Shown here one piece after another: positions 46,601 to 58,702 of a stretch of 64,000 nt of DNA. The translations under genes were made by a program, and so were the position numbers. The DNA comes from Cubamyces lactineus. Taxonomy: Eukaryota; Basidiomycota; Agaricomycetes; Polyporales; Polyporaceae. The DNA is taken from positions 62,001 to 126,000 of the forward strand of contig JACDTU010000002.1 of assembly GCA_022376465.1 (NCBI GenBank), given 5' to 3'. Position 1 is the first letter of the stretch. Each line of letters opens with the position of its first letter. Below the pieces are notes generated by a model. It was given only the letters and a program-made list of their open reading frames with translations, did not search any database and was not told where the DNA came from.

Positions 46601-49176
46601 TTGGCTCGTACCGGATGAACGTATTGCATTCTGCACCATAGTAACGCCCCGACAGCCCGTGCATCTGCTGACAGTTCAGCGCCCGTCGTCATGGAAGAGA
46701 CTGGAAGAGGACATGTTGAGCCTACGTTGCGTTCTCGCGTCCGCAGCGCCGCGCACCAACGAACCGCGACTCATCGAGGTAACCCATGTGCACAATCGCT
46801 GCTGTTGCGAGCATACCGCAGGATTGAACGAATTGCCTCTCTGGGGTGGCCGACGATGGCGACCGGAGAGGTCTGGGCTCCTCGCTGCGCTGCAGAGATG
46901 CATGTACTGACTCTCGATCCAGAAGACGACACCACAATCCGGGGTACATGGTTTCCGTTCTCGAAAGAGAGTTCCCGCTGCATGTGCACGGAATCGGACG
47001 TGAGTGCAAAACACCATAAGCAGCCGAGCGACAGCGCACCCACGCTATGTCCTGTGCAGTGCGATCATTCCGCACATTGCTCCACTGCGCAGACTTCGGA
47101 CATCTCTGGGTCTTCACCCCTTCCCGCGAATACGTCGACTGGATCCGTGTTACAGATACCGTTGCTTGACTGCAATAAGGTCTCTTGTGTCGCTCAACCA
47201 AAGCTCGTACACAGGCTACGGCGATTCGGTTCGGCAACCGGATAGTCTGGTTTGACAGCATCACGGACGAACCTGGGGGGACGCCACAATGCCGTTAGCA
47301 ATCTTTGACTCAGATCGGACTAGGCTGCGGTGTGTCAAGGGCAGTTGGTCGGGACCCGGCCGGGTACCTAGAAGTTGATGTACCCAAAGACACCGAACAT
47401 CAGATTCCCTGTCGTCAGTCGACTCGTCCAGCATCTAAGACGGAGCCACACCCACGCGTCAATTCAGTACTCGCTCCCAGTGCAAGTGAGAATTCACGGG
47501 CTGTCGAGCAATGTGACGATGGCGGAAGACCGCCGATGGCTCGTGTCAAGCGATTGGCACGGAATGTTGCAGTGATGCTGACTTCTCATCAGAGGGCGCT
47601 TGCGGCATCGACACATCCCGAGGGCAAATTGTAGGCAATGGCTTGTAAGAATCCTGTTGCGTTGCATGTCGCTCGGGATGACCTGGCTGGATGAATGAAC
47701 GGTTATCCGTTGGCCCGCACAGGTGAACCACGTCGTTATCTGCGCATGCAGGCGGATATCTGGGCAATGGAGTGATAAATCTGATAAAGGGTCGAGAGGG
47801 AGAGCGGCAACGATAGACTTCGGTGATATTATATGTCGCCACAATACATATCTCGTTCTTGACATTCAGGAGCCCGTTATGAGATAGTTTGTTGGACCGA
47901 TCTGTCTGAGGATTGTAGAGGATGAGTACGTTCGGAAAAGTTTACGCTCCTCAGACCATCTGAGATGTTATGTCAATATGTGAGGGCTACGAGGGATTCA
48001 ATGCCCACCGCGTGGCGCCATTCACGATCCCGCGTGACGCGAAGGTGAGCTGTCATAGAGTACTATCTTCGTATCTGCTGTGGACAATCGCAACGTGAGA
48101 TGTAAATACCAAATCATCAAGCATTCGGACATGAGTATACCATACCGTATATGATGCGATGTGGATATCCACAGAAGATGCTGAGTACCCGATACCAGTG
48201 GGCTGTTCAGGAGGGCGTTTCTGGACAGTTGGTTGGATGGCTGCCAGCGATCGCTGGACGTTCCGTTGAGATTTTAGCTGGTCGCAGCACAATGTCAACT
48301 AAACGCTGGTACCAGCCACATATAGCAACGCGTGCAAGGGAGTCGAATGCGTGCGACTAACCCGAGATTGAGATGTTATTGTCCTGAAGTAGTTGATGTG
48401 AGCAAAAATCGTACACGTCTTCGTTCAAGTGGTCTTCCAATATTGACTACTTGAGAACCCTATGCATGGTAACGTACAATCGAGGAGACATGGCACGACT
48501 CCCAATATAGGTGCCTTCGAAGATAGCGCTCACGTTTTGGCTGAAACGGCTGTCCGCGGCGGTTGACTGTACGGAGATTGAGTAATTAATAGCGAGTCCG
48601 AAGTAACACACAAGAAAGCCACAACGTGCCAGTAAGATCCGGGAGGCGTCTGCCTTATCCCGCCTTATCGTTCATAACCGTGGAAAGCCGTCTTTGGAAG
48701 GGATGGTCTCGTGCGTACGCTATCTCACCTTACGACACGCCAAGGACTCATACACCAAGACTGCCTTCTTGAATGTTGCTTCGGGACCACGGAGATATGG
48801 TACGCCCTCTTCGCCTCACTTCGCGAGCTGCGTCTCATGCGTCATGCATTCCTGGCTTCTATTACTGGGTGTGCCCAGGATCGTGAGTGAGCCGGCAGCG
48901 CGACGTATGAGAGTATTGGTCCACAAACGCACGGCGCACGGCGTCAACAAGTTCCGGGGATCGTGGCAGCCACAAAGCGGATAAGCTCCCGCTCAGAGCT
49001 TGATTGGGATGTTCTCTCCGCATAGGGCATGTCAAGGCCTTATGCTGTTACGGATGGCGCTTCCAATCGCTGCTAAGGCCGAGCCGTGCGGACTGGGAAG
49101 GTACTGGCGACTGACTTCAATCTCCATATAGTTGCTTGCGATAAGTTGAGGGCAGTCTCACGAGAGAGGTGAGACA
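43645..49176. other. 5.5 kb stretch without recognised gene
   Basis: I read both strands and found no protein family, transposase, reverse transcriptase or tRNA-like B box. Open frames exist on both strands (for example 44418-44711, 45444-45729, 46691-47264) but overlap one another, lack motifs and do not splice into longer models. The region may hold old transposon debris, long non-coding transcripts or fast-evolving orphan genes. Confidence 0.4.
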
Positions 49177-49182
49177 TATAAG
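49177..49182 (+). promoter_or_regulatory. TATA box of the amine oxidase gene
   Basis: TATAAG, 100 bp before the ATG at 49277. Confidence 0.45.
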
Positions 49183-49276
49183 AACCTGTTCGGCCAGGCC
49201 TACTCCCCCCACCGACTCGCGCGCCTGTTGCACCATAAAGCCGGCAAACCGTCAGAGTGAACAGTACTGTTTAACC

Positions 49277-51276
49277 ATGCTTTTCTGGGCGCGTACCTTA
49301 TCTGCCGTCTTGCTTACAACCTGCTTCCTCTCCCCGGCGCACCCCTTACCTCTCGCAATGCAGTCTATCCTGAAAGGCAAGCCGAAGGATGCAAAGGTAC
49401 TCATCCTCGGAGGTGGTATGGCTGGCGTTATCGCGGCCAGGACGTTGCACGAGCAAGGCGTCGACGACTTCATCATCGTGGAGGGAAAGGACGAGCTTGG
49501 CGGGAGGATGATGAGCCACCGCTTCGGGGCCGTCAATAACCAGTGGACGATCGAACTTGGAGCGAACTGGGTCCAAGGCACGCAGACTGGAGACGGCCCC
49601 ACAAATCCAATATGGACCTTAGCGAAGAAGCACAACATCTCGCTTCACTCCAGCGACTACTTCGGCAACGTCGGTGAGTGCAGTGAACAGCGCGGTCGGG
49701 AACGACTACTAATGTACTCACAGCAACGTACGATTCCTCGGGACCGGTGGATTTCCAGGGCGTCTTCCAGCAGTCGATCAGGAACTTTCAGAGCTTGACA
49801 GCCATGGCCGGTAAGCTCGCGACATAGGTTCGCGGATGGTTAAGCGAACAAGCTGTCCGCAGGTGCACGCGTCCCACAACGCCTTGTTGACATGACCGCG
49901 CGCAGCGGGTATGCCTTATCAGGCTCGCGCCCAGTCACCGCGCATGACATGGCCGCAGAGTACTATCAGTTCGACTGGGAGTTCGGCGCAACCCCCGAAG
50001 AGACATCTTGGCTGGCTTCATCCTGGGTGCATAGCTGTTCCACCCTCGGCGACCTGGCTTCTTCGGGCGAGAACTCGGTACGGGACCTACGCGATACGCG
50101 TCGAGCGCCTGTGGCGATAAGTCTTTCCGGTAGAGGTTGGTGTCCCTGGATGACATGTTTTCACTGATGTTATAGCAGGCTCATAACCATACGTTTCGTA
50201 CCTTCTCACCAACGAACATGCTTTCCATCGACCAACGCGGCTTCAAGAGCATAATACAGGACGAAGCGGAGGCCTTCCTGGACGAGGAGCAGGTTAGGTT
50301 GAATGCAACTGTAGCGACGATCCATACGTTCGAGCATGGCGTCGCTGTCACCATGGAAGACGGCACCGCTTTAGTCGCCGATTACGCGCTGTGTACCTTC
50401 AGCTTGGGCGTTTTACAGCATGAGGATGTCCAGTTCGTGCCCCCTTTGCCGGCATGGAAGCAAGAAGCTATCCACAGCATGGCGATGGTGAGCATGGCCC
50501 AGTCCCCCTGTAATGAAGTGAGCCTAAGTGCGGACGCTTTAGGGTACATACACCAAGATCTTCCTTCAGTTTCCGTACCGATTTTGGTTCGACACCGAGG
50601 TATATGGCGTGGATTCTTTGGAATTGATATAGCCACGCTGAGCTGACGCGACAGATGGCTTTGTATGCGGATTCTGAACGGGGACGATACCCTGTGTGGC
50701 AATCGCTCGACCACCAAGTATACTTTCCAGACAGCGGTATCCTGTTTGTCACTGTTACCGTTAGTTGTACCTCAACATCTTCAAGCAATCGAGTAAACAC
50801 TGACCTATACATTGGCAGGGCGAATTTTCCCGTCGCATAGAATCAATGACAGATCCCGCAGTCCAAACCGAGATCCTCTCAGTGCTGCGGGCTATGTTCC
50901 CAGACACAACGATCCCCGATCCCCTGGACTTCTACTTCCAGCGGTGGAACCGCGATCCATTTTTCCGCGGGTCATATTCGAACTGGCCGGCGAACTTCTT
51001 GAGCGAGCATCAGACAAATATGCGCGCGAATGTCTACGAACGCCTCTGGTTTGCAGGAGAGGCGACGAGCAAGAAACATTTCGGTGAGCAGCTCGATACG
51101 AGTTAGCGAGGCAGACCCTTCGCTCAATCAACCGACCATCAGGATATCTTCATGGCGCATATTTCGAGGGTCGCGAGATTGGTTTGGCTCTTGCAGACTG
51201 TGTACAAGGAGGAGGTTGCGTCGGACTCGAGCACGTAGATCGAGTACGCACTGCACGACCATATGATACTGTGTGA
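49277..51276 (+). CDS. secreted flavin amine oxidase, polyamine-oxidase type
   Basis: A signal peptide (MLFWARTLSAVLLTTCFLSPA) is followed by the Rossmann FAD motif VLILGGGMAGVIAARTL, the second dinucleotide block VEGKDELGGRM and the PAO hallmark ELGANWVQG. Further on: NMLSIDQRGFKSII, then DYALCTFSLGVLQ, IFLQFPYRFWFDTE, MFPDTTIPDPLDFYFQRW, and the C-terminal FAD-contact block LWFAGEATSK with GYLHGAYFEGREIGLAL. The stop is at 51274-51276. Family knowledge: oxidises spermine or spermidine, releasing an aldehyde, an amine and hydrogen peroxide. In wood-decay fungi extracellular peroxide is useful, but the role here is inference. The intron after ASSW (near 50025-50177) looks about 150 nt and its borders are less certain than the rest. 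Confidence 0.88.
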
Positions 51277-51516
51277 ATGCCAAGTTGCGCGGCCACGGCA
51301 CAATAAACCGAGCTGATGGATACGAAATATTGCATGCGTCAGTATGTACTATATCATAACGTATACCACATACCTGAATGTTACTTCTATGCGTCCTACT
51401 TACCCACATAACCGATCTTGCAGCTCTAAGCGTCAGGTCCACGGCAAGATTCAAAACTGGCGATGGACAGTGCGTCGATCTGAGAAGAGAAACCGACTAC
51501 AAATGATACAATACAT

Positions 51517-52813
51517 CTATACAAAATATGGCATATTCCCCTTGAGCGGAAATATATTAGCTCACGATATTGGCCTGGCACGGGACTACACACCGTTTTC
51601 CGTGTTCTCTGCATGCCTTTATCCCGCTCGTTCTCTGGTGCTGCATTGTACACGGTAAAGGAGCGCTCTCCATCTTCTCGTATTGTGAGAATGGAAGCCA
51701 TGTTGCCGCAGCGGTAACAATAGTTAGGTGCGGACCATACCGTAACCAGCTGTTCATCGAACATATACTTGTAACCCTCTTGCACGAGCTGGTGGGCTCG
51801 CGCAATCAGGCGCAGCGAATTGACGTGATTGAACTTAGACGGAGCATCAGAGAACGACAAGTTTAAAGTCAATAAATGAGACATACTTCTCGTGTAACAC
51901 TCCCGCCAAAGAGCCAGCCTGCTCCACGCGGACTTACAGCCCAATTCTCCACGTCGTCAGGGTCTGACCACATAAGATCTACACAAAAGAGTTAGCTAGC
52001 TGCACGGAGAAGTTCGCACATTTGTGCACGAACCACAGAATGCGCCCTCATGCGGGATCTCCTGTGCTCTTGACAGAACTCGAATTTGGTCTAGCGTTCG
52101 GATGTCGGGTGATAGACCCCCATGTACGCAAAGAGTTTCGCCGTCAATGATCTGTGAAAGCGTGAATGCACTGAAGATCATAGTCTTCGAAGCAACTTAC
52201 TGCGGCCAGGTTTAGATAGTCGAAAACGCTACAACAAGCTTTCCAAACCAGCGCGGACCCATACTTTTGCTGGCATTCGTCTATGGACGGGATGACGTTT
52301 GCCTCACGGAGCTTGAACAGATGTACGCACCATAGAACCCATAGACCTGAGTGATTTGTCTGCTTTCATGGTTCCCGCGTAGTAGAGTGACCTTGTCGGG
52401 ATATCTACGGACCTATCTCAACACAGAGATACGATGACAGTGAAGGTTCTCTGACTTTGCCTTCAGGACCAGCAGTAACGAGACGGTCTCCAGACTGTAG
52501 TGTCCACGGTCGACAAAGTCGCCCTGCGTCGAGTCTGAGCAGTCACCTTGGTCGCGCCTAAGCGTCACATACGTGCCATGAAAATATAGCTCGTCTCAGG
52601 TACCATGCCGCCTTTCCTGAGCAGTTCAAGTAGATCCCAGAATTGACCGTGTATGTCGCCACAGATAGTAACCGGACTTGAGACTGGCTGGATATTTGAT
52701 TCCTCTAACAGTATAGAGCGTACGCGTTCGCATAGGACCTTCATGTCGGCCTCGGGCAAATGTTGGCACTCCATGAGTTGTGCGAGCCATCTATCGGGGT
52801 CGAATGTTGCCAT
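51517..52813 (-). CDS. PP6/Sit4-type protein phosphatase catalytic subunit
   Basis: It starts [20 protein letters not shown] and reads [20 protein letters not shown], followed by [11 protein letters not shown] (metal ligands). [18 protein letters not shown] follows after an intron whose donor appears to be GC. Then come [58 protein letters not shown] sequence, [15 protein letters not shown] and [13 protein letters not shown]. The ESNIQPV segment marks PP6 (yeast Sit4, fission yeast Ppe1) rather than PP2A. A final 24 nt exon (51517-51540) gives NMPYFV, where the family normally ends YFL. It works with SAPS-type subunits in cell-cycle and nutrient (TOR) signalling. It is transcribed divergently from the thioesterase homolog, with a 322 bp shared upstream region. 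Confidence 0.9.
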
Positions 52814-53135
52814 TGCGAACGAGAGATTCGGCGGTAGACAGTTGTTGGACACGTTCAGCACAGAGACGCGAGCTCGAGACGCAGTTGTTAGGCTGGTAGG
52901 AAGGCTTGTTGGGCAGAAAGAGCGGTAGGAGAGAGTCAGCGGAATATGTAGGATGGTGGTCAGAGCGCGAGGAATGAGAGCAGCATTCTCGGCACTGGGC
53001 AGCGCCGGCAGCACGCTCCTCGCCATTGACCACAACATGCTCGCCTGCTAGAACGTTCTCCTCTGCCTCAATGGCGTGCTGACTCTACGGACTTCTCACA
53101 TTCACACCTTGTAGTCTCCCTCAAATCTCGCAGAA
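52814..53135. promoter_or_regulatory. shared divergent promoter region
   Basis: 322 bp between the start codons of the PP6-type phosphatase (minus) and the thioesterase homolog (plus). No clear TATA box is seen on either side. Confidence 0.45.
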
Positions 53136-54079
53136 ATGTCTGAAGAACGCGGGATCACGATCCGCGAGTCGTCAAACACGACCCCGCGCGTGAAAACCCC
53201 TCCCAAGTCTGCTGCCCTCCCTGTTCCCTTCTTGTACAACCCGAGTGACGACGGCACGGACGAGAACCTCCTCGTTCTGCTGCACGGTCTAGGTGAGTAG
53301 CGTACGCAATAAGCACCGGTGCGGTACTCATCCTGGTGTCGGCGTAGGTGATACTCAGATTCCTTTCGGCAAGTTGGGTCGTCAGCTCCATCTCCCGCAG
53401 ACTGCCACCTTCGCACTGCGAGCTCCAGAGAAGTCAGTACATTTTATCAGAGTTCAGGAAATGTCCTCATAGCCGCATGCTCAGGATACCGTACTTGTAT
53501 GAAGAAGCGTACCAATGGTACACCTCTTTCGATCCGCTTGGGGAGCTCCTCGAACGTCCCAACCCTACCCCTGCGCTAGAACTCATGACCAAGGTCGTTG
53601 ATCATCTCGTGCAAGACTGCGGATGGGCACCACAACGCATACACTTCTTTGGATTCGCACAAGGAGGGAGCGTAGCTGCGGAGTTCGCGCTCAAGTACTG
53701 GCGCAACGAGCTATCGCTGCAGCAGAAGTCGCTCCCGTCTCCCTCCAACCCTAATGCCAACGAGTACACCCCGCGATCATTCGCTTCAGTGGTCAGTGTC
53801 TCCGGACCGCTGCTCTCCTTTCCCACCCTGCAGAAGCCATGCCCCACCCCGCTTCTAATCTTTCACCGACCTCCTCCCGCTGAATCCTCACTGCGTTCGA
53901 GCTCTATTTCTGAGCTTAAGAAGGGATTTACGAAGGTGGAGGAAGTCAAGATGAAAGGCGAAGGCATGCCTAGGTCGCAGGAGGAGTGGGAACCCATTAT
54001 GCGTTTCTGGAGCGAACACTTGGCACGGCGGCAAATGGACGGATTGTACGAGGTAATGGCCGGGATGGCTCCGACATGA
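53136..54079 (+). CDS. acyl-protein-thioesterase-like protein, probably inactive
   Basis: Three exons (53136-53292, 53348-53432, 53485-54079) give 278 residues. The fold is that of the LYPLA / phospholipase-carboxylesterase family: LLVLLHGLGD near residue 50, then TATFALRAPE, YQWYTSFD, and a nucleophile elbow FGFAQGGS. In active members this reads GFSQGG; here residue 139 is Ala (codon GCA at 53657). The acid region (LLIFHRPPPAESSL) has no Asp in the usual place, and the His region (KGEGMPRSQEEW) lacks the usual GHG-type His. So all three catalytic residues appear lost while the frame and fold-defining motifs remain. It may be a regulatory or binding protein. No signal peptide is seen. Confidence 0.82.
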
Positions 54080-54764
54080 GTCGCGGTGTAACAGTATGGT
54101 AAGTTAACCATGTACATTAGCTCGACATTACGTTGACTTTCTCAACCTCAGTGATGTGTGTTGTATTCATCCCAGTGTATGATCTACTAAGAACGACCAT
54201 CGATGAACGCCTGATCTTTGCGCGACCGTAAGCCTTCACCGCACTCTTCGTGGTTTGTGGTAGACCGCCGGTCACACGGGCTATTGTCCGTTATCTCCAT
54301 GCTGATCGCCCCGTTGAGATTCGCACAACAGGTTATCAATCTCGTGAGTGGCATGCTACACAACACCCGGTTGGTCTGTTGGTGAGCCAGGATTTTGATC
54401 TTCGACCAGATCCTCCCTCACGTAGAGCCGTTGGTCGTGAACTATTTACCTGAGATAGAGCGCCACAGCAACACGACGCTGCGACGAGTTTCATACTCGC
54501 GCTCGTTCGTTTTCTACCTGCTTCTTCTCTGAGAGCATCATGTAGAAGCGATTATGTACTTCGCTAAGTATGCATAGTGACCGGCTCTGATCATCGATAC
54601 ACAGAAGCAAGTACGCACCTCGAACGGACTTCCACCAGCTACCGCTTCTCCATCGCACAATTACCCACCTCGTCATATCCGCTACGGAGACACCGGTGCA
54701 TACGCCGAACGAACGCCCGCGTCATCCGTTCGCGCGTGGAACGTGGCTAACAGCGCGCGTCAGC
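54080..54764. other. spacer before the inverted-repeat element
   Basis: 3' flank of the thioesterase homolog and unannotated sequence. No gene is supported. Confidence 0.45.
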
Positions 54765-54870
54765 ATACAGCTGTTCTCGAAATCAATGCGTAGGCGCCTT
54801 GTTCGCGCGCGCCGCGCAAAACGCACAAAACGCACAGAACCTTAGGGCGTTGGAGAATCTGGGCTACCAG
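54765..54870 (+). repeat. left arm of 106 bp inverted repeat
   Basis: This matches the reverse complement of 55766-55871 over 106 positions with two differences. It contains a tandem CGCAAAACGCACAAAACGCA run. Confidence 0.9.
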
Positions 54871-55868
54871 AGCCTACTACAAGCCAAATTCTTGTTCCTT
54901 GAATGCCTAATAGAGCCTAAGATCACTTCTGAGGCTCATATGTCGAGGTATACGATGTATTTGGGAGGCTGGCCAGCCTTCGCATTGAACGGCCTTGCAG
55001 CTACAATAGGATGGCCCTAACCGCCTGCAGCTGGTAAGACTTAAGCTGTAGTACCTGTCTGAAAGAACAGCTGACCGACTACGTGTGCAATCCGCGGGGT
55101 TACTGATGGTACAGCGAATGTCTTGCTTGGATGGAAGATCACAACGCATACGCATCCCCTCCCTGCTCGTAGCTTTGTTTGAATGGACTTCCACTCACCG
55201 GCAAGGCACACTCAGAGGTTGCATCTGGTACTATGACTCTCCAGCCCTCAGCGAGCTCATCGTGTACGGCCAGGCCCGCTGTCGCCCACTGTCACCAGCT
55301 TTCGCCTTACGTGGCGACGTCGCAGCGCCTCCACGACGCACCAAGAGAGCCTTGTTTCGAGGACCATGTAAGCCAGAGCTACTGGGACATCACTCGCCAT
55401 GGGTGACAGCGATCGCACAGCTCAAGTTGCAGCTAGACGGCGAAAGGAGTGGAAGATTCCAATCATGAATCAGAGATAACTTAGCTGCTGAGGATACATC
55501 ACACTTCTGAGCCCCGGTGGTGATACACGCACCCTCTTCTTGACGTTGTACACACTACTATGACTCCCGGATTCATACTCGAAGCAAGCCGAAGCCTCGA
55601 TACGCAATTGCGGATCCTCTCACAGGAGATTCGCCTCCAGGTTGCCAGCACGAGCGAGTATTCATTATGAGTCAATCGGGCGATTCTGAATGATGAACAA
55701 GATAGTATACCGTTCCTAGAATGATTCTGGACGCTTAGAAAGCATAAAATGGCTCGTGGTACGCCCTGGTAGCCCAAATTCTCCAACGTCCTAAGGTTCT
55801 GTGCGTTTTGTGCGTTTTGCGCGGCGCGCGCGAACAAGGCGCCTACGCATTGATTTCGAGAACAGCTG
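54768..55868. mobile_element. 1.1 kb TIR element flanked by TA, probably non-autonomous
   Basis: Taking CAGCTG as the terminus, the element runs from 54768 to 55868 and is flanked by TA on both sides (54766-54767 and 55869-55870), as expected for Tc1/mariner-type insertion. The terminal inverted repeats are about 100 bp. The interior of about 895 bp has no recognisable transposase; beyond the near-perfect arms a weaker inverted similarity seems to continue inward. It lies between the thioesterase homolog and the YheT-type hydrolase. No second copy is seen in this window. An alternative is a foldback or MITE-like element of another superfamily with chance TA flanks. Confidence 0.6.
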
Positions 55869-55871
55869 TAT
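55766..55871 (-). repeat. right arm of 106 bp inverted repeat
   Basis: Reverse complement of 54765-54870 with two differences. Confidence 0.9.
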
Positions 55872-56861
55872 CAGGAACGTGGCCCTGTGCGGCATGTATT
55901 TCTCCCTAAATGCCGTGTATCTCCCGCCTTGAGCACTAGTAGGCTGTATCGTGAGCGCACATAGCTATCATTGACGATTATCACACAGGACTAACCTTCT
56001 ATGTTTTGAGACGCATTACGAATGGCGACCAACTGAGGTGGGGATCACTGCTCAACGTCCACATCTAACACGCAACCAAAGGCGGTAAAATTCATTACGT
56101 TAGACAAGCGTGAGTGCATCACCTCCTGCCCTTTCGGTCTTCGGTTGGCGGACGCTAAGTGCATCATAGGACGTTCTATCGATCCCTAGTGCGCGACATG
56201 TGTAGCCCTTCTTAGCCACGCTGCGTCAAACGAAACTTCGCACGATTTCAGGCTGTTCTGTGACAAGCTGAGGTGAGGGTACTACTGACTGCCCTTTGCA
56301 CCCATTCGCGCGTATTGATGCACATCGTTGCTCGTTACAGCGTTGCAGTACGTTGTAGCAAGGGCTGTGAGGAACGATGGTAGTGAAGACGCATATCAAT
56401 CCCATCGCTGAGGATTCAGCGCCTCGTAGAACGCGTACTTCACGCGATAAGATCCAGGGCTTGCATCAAGGTCGACTACGTCCCGACTCCCGAGGAACCG
56501 CATCGTCTTCGACATACGCCGTTAGTGCGGCTCCCGTGCGTGGACCCACAACCCGCTGATGGGAAACGCGATTCTCCCAGCAGTCCTGGAGCGACTGTTC
56601 ACCCCGCCGTCGCGCACATTCCACGGGGCCACGAGCCCATTCTGGTATAGTATTGCCCATCGGTTCTCGAGAGAGGGCTTGCGCTCGGTACATGGCTCGG
56701 CGGCGTTCTATCCTATTTAACGGGTTTCTAGGCCGGCAAGGACGTCCCCGATCGTCCTGTTCCGCCCCCTCCTGCCTTCCCTCCCGCCGACCCTGACTTT
56801 GGCCTGGTGTCCATCCCTCTTCTGTCGCGCCCGATCCCTGACCCCCTGAGTTCATCCCGCG
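55872..56861. other. spacer before the YheT-type hydrolase
   Basis: No supported gene. The last 150 bp are C-rich and should contain the promoter; a CTATTTAA run near 56713 may act as a TATA box. Confidence 0.4.
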
Positions 56862-58702
56862 ATGCTTCGCATTCGAGATGTGCACGTCTCGTACTCCGGC
56901 CCACGGCTCCTCGCGGACCTCGCCAAGGCCACATCGCAGATCGCGCCCTCGATACGACTCGCCTTCTTGCCGGTCTATATTCTCCAACTTGTTCTAAGAT
57001 GGCTTCTCGCGGCACCTCAGAGGCTGCGCGAGACCGTAGGACAGTATCTCCGGCTGCTCAGGGCAAGGCGCAGGTCCCGCGTTCCTCGCATGTACTTCGC
57101 GGAAGGCCGTGATGCAGTAAATGCAGCGAGGGTACCAGTTGCATGCAAGAATGGAGTAAGGAGGATGTCGTTGAGGGATTTTGTGCGGTCGAGATGCCCA
57201 AGTCTTCTGAGGGAGTATCGAGCTTCGAGGCTGCTTTTCAAGTAAGTCGCGACGATCAACGGTGTCCTGACTACCAGCAGTACTCAAGACGAATACTCTG
57301 GTAGTGGTCACTTGCAGACAGCGTACGGTGTTTACGGAAATTTCTCAACAGTTGATCGCGTCGTGTACGATAGGTCTGTGCATTTCTCACACGCTACGGT
57401 ATACGTATTGACATCCGCTCACCAGGAAATTGATTCGCCTAGTGGATGGAGGCACATTGTAAGCCTCGCTACCTTATATCTCATTGGAATCCCAAATTGA
57501 GTGTGCTATGCAGATCGCTGGACTTTACACCGCCTGAAGACGAACGGTACCTGCCTGATGACACTCCAATCGTCGTTGCGTTCCATGGATTAACCGGAGG
57601 TACGCTGCGTCAGCATCTTTCGCATGTGACGGTACGGGTGGACACTCACATCAAATAAACACAGGTTCCAACGAAGCCTACGTGCGATCCATCATCTCGC
57701 CCGCCACCGCTCCTGTGCATACGGGCGGCCTGGGTTATCGCGCAGTCGTCGTCAACTTCCGAGGATGTGCAGGCACTCCTGTGACGAGCGAACAGCTGTA
57801 CCATTGCGGGAACACGGATGACGCGCGTCAGGCGCTCATGTACATCGCGCGACGGTATCCGAAAGCGAGGTTGATTGGGCTGGGCTTCTCGCTCGGTGCG
57901 AACGTCCTTGTAAGATATCTAGCTCAGGAGGGAGAGAATAGCCGGCTCGTCGCTGGATGCGCCCTAGGTTGCGTGCGTAACTCGTCGTCCCAATCGAACT
58001 TGGTTTATAAACTAACTTCGAGACCCACAGCCATGGGACCTGCACTCTGTCAGCTACAAGCTGTCGAACGGAGCGTGGCTTGACCGCATGTATTCGCGCA
58101 CGCTTGCCCACAACATGGCGACGCTGATCAAGAGCCACGCGAACAAGCTCGCGAACAATCCCAAGCTCTCCGAGGCGCTTCCCTACCTCCTCGCGCTCCC
58201 CTCCCCAACGCTCTGGGACTTCGACACCTTCTATACCTACGAGCACCGCAGCCAAGATGCCCAATGCCCCTTTCAGTCGCCAGGGGACTTCTATCGCTGG
58301 GCCTCAAGCCACAACGTCCTATCGGACGTACGTGTCCCTCTGCTCGCTATCAACGCCGACGACGACCCTATCGTGCGCGACCTCCCTGTCGACGTCGGCG
58401 GGAATCCGCTTGTCTCTCTCGTAGTCACGCGCGGCGGAGGGCATCTCGGGTGGTTTGCGTCCGAAGAGGAAGGAATTCTGAAGAGGCGTCGCACTCGGTG
58501 GGTGAAGAAGCCCGTGCTAGAATGGCTACGCGCGGTTGGAGAGGATCTAGCTGTCGATCTGCCTCGGGGAAGGTCTCTGTGCACGGACGGTGAGTACATC
58601 TCGGAAATGGGGAGACCAAACTTGGGATGCAGGGAAGTGGAGGGAGGAGGGAAATTCAGCGGGGAGACGCTGAGGATTGAAGGCTTGGTCAAAGGATTCT
58701 GA
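56862..58702 (+). CDS. YheT/EMB8-type alpha/beta hydrolase (Eht1/Eeb1 relative)
   Basis: Six exons (56862-57241, 57305-57373, 57426-57458, 57514-57599, 57665-57972, 58031-58702) give 515 residues. A hydrophobic stretch near residues 30-50 (LAFLPVYILQLVLRWLL) could anchor it in a membrane. The family hallmark NGHLQTAYGVYGNFS spans the first splice junction. Then come DGGTLSLDF, VVAFHGLTGG (oxyanion hole), VNFRGCAG, the elbow GLGFSLGAN with nucleophile S265, LAINADDDPIV (acid) and GGGHLGWF (His). Yeast relatives Eht1 and Eeb1 make and hydrolyse medium-chain fatty acid ethyl esters and sit on lipid droplets or membranes. Here activity is likely since the triad is complete. Confidence 0.9.

Noticed and set aside
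46254..47264. Possible gene with frames on both strands in the desert
   Set aside because: No motif, no coherent intron pattern and equal-quality frames on both strands.
54799..55020. Two mirror frames starting MFARAAQNAQNAQNL in the inverted repeat arms
   Set aside because: They are simply translations of the repeated AAAACGCAC units in both arms; nothing suggests they are expressed.
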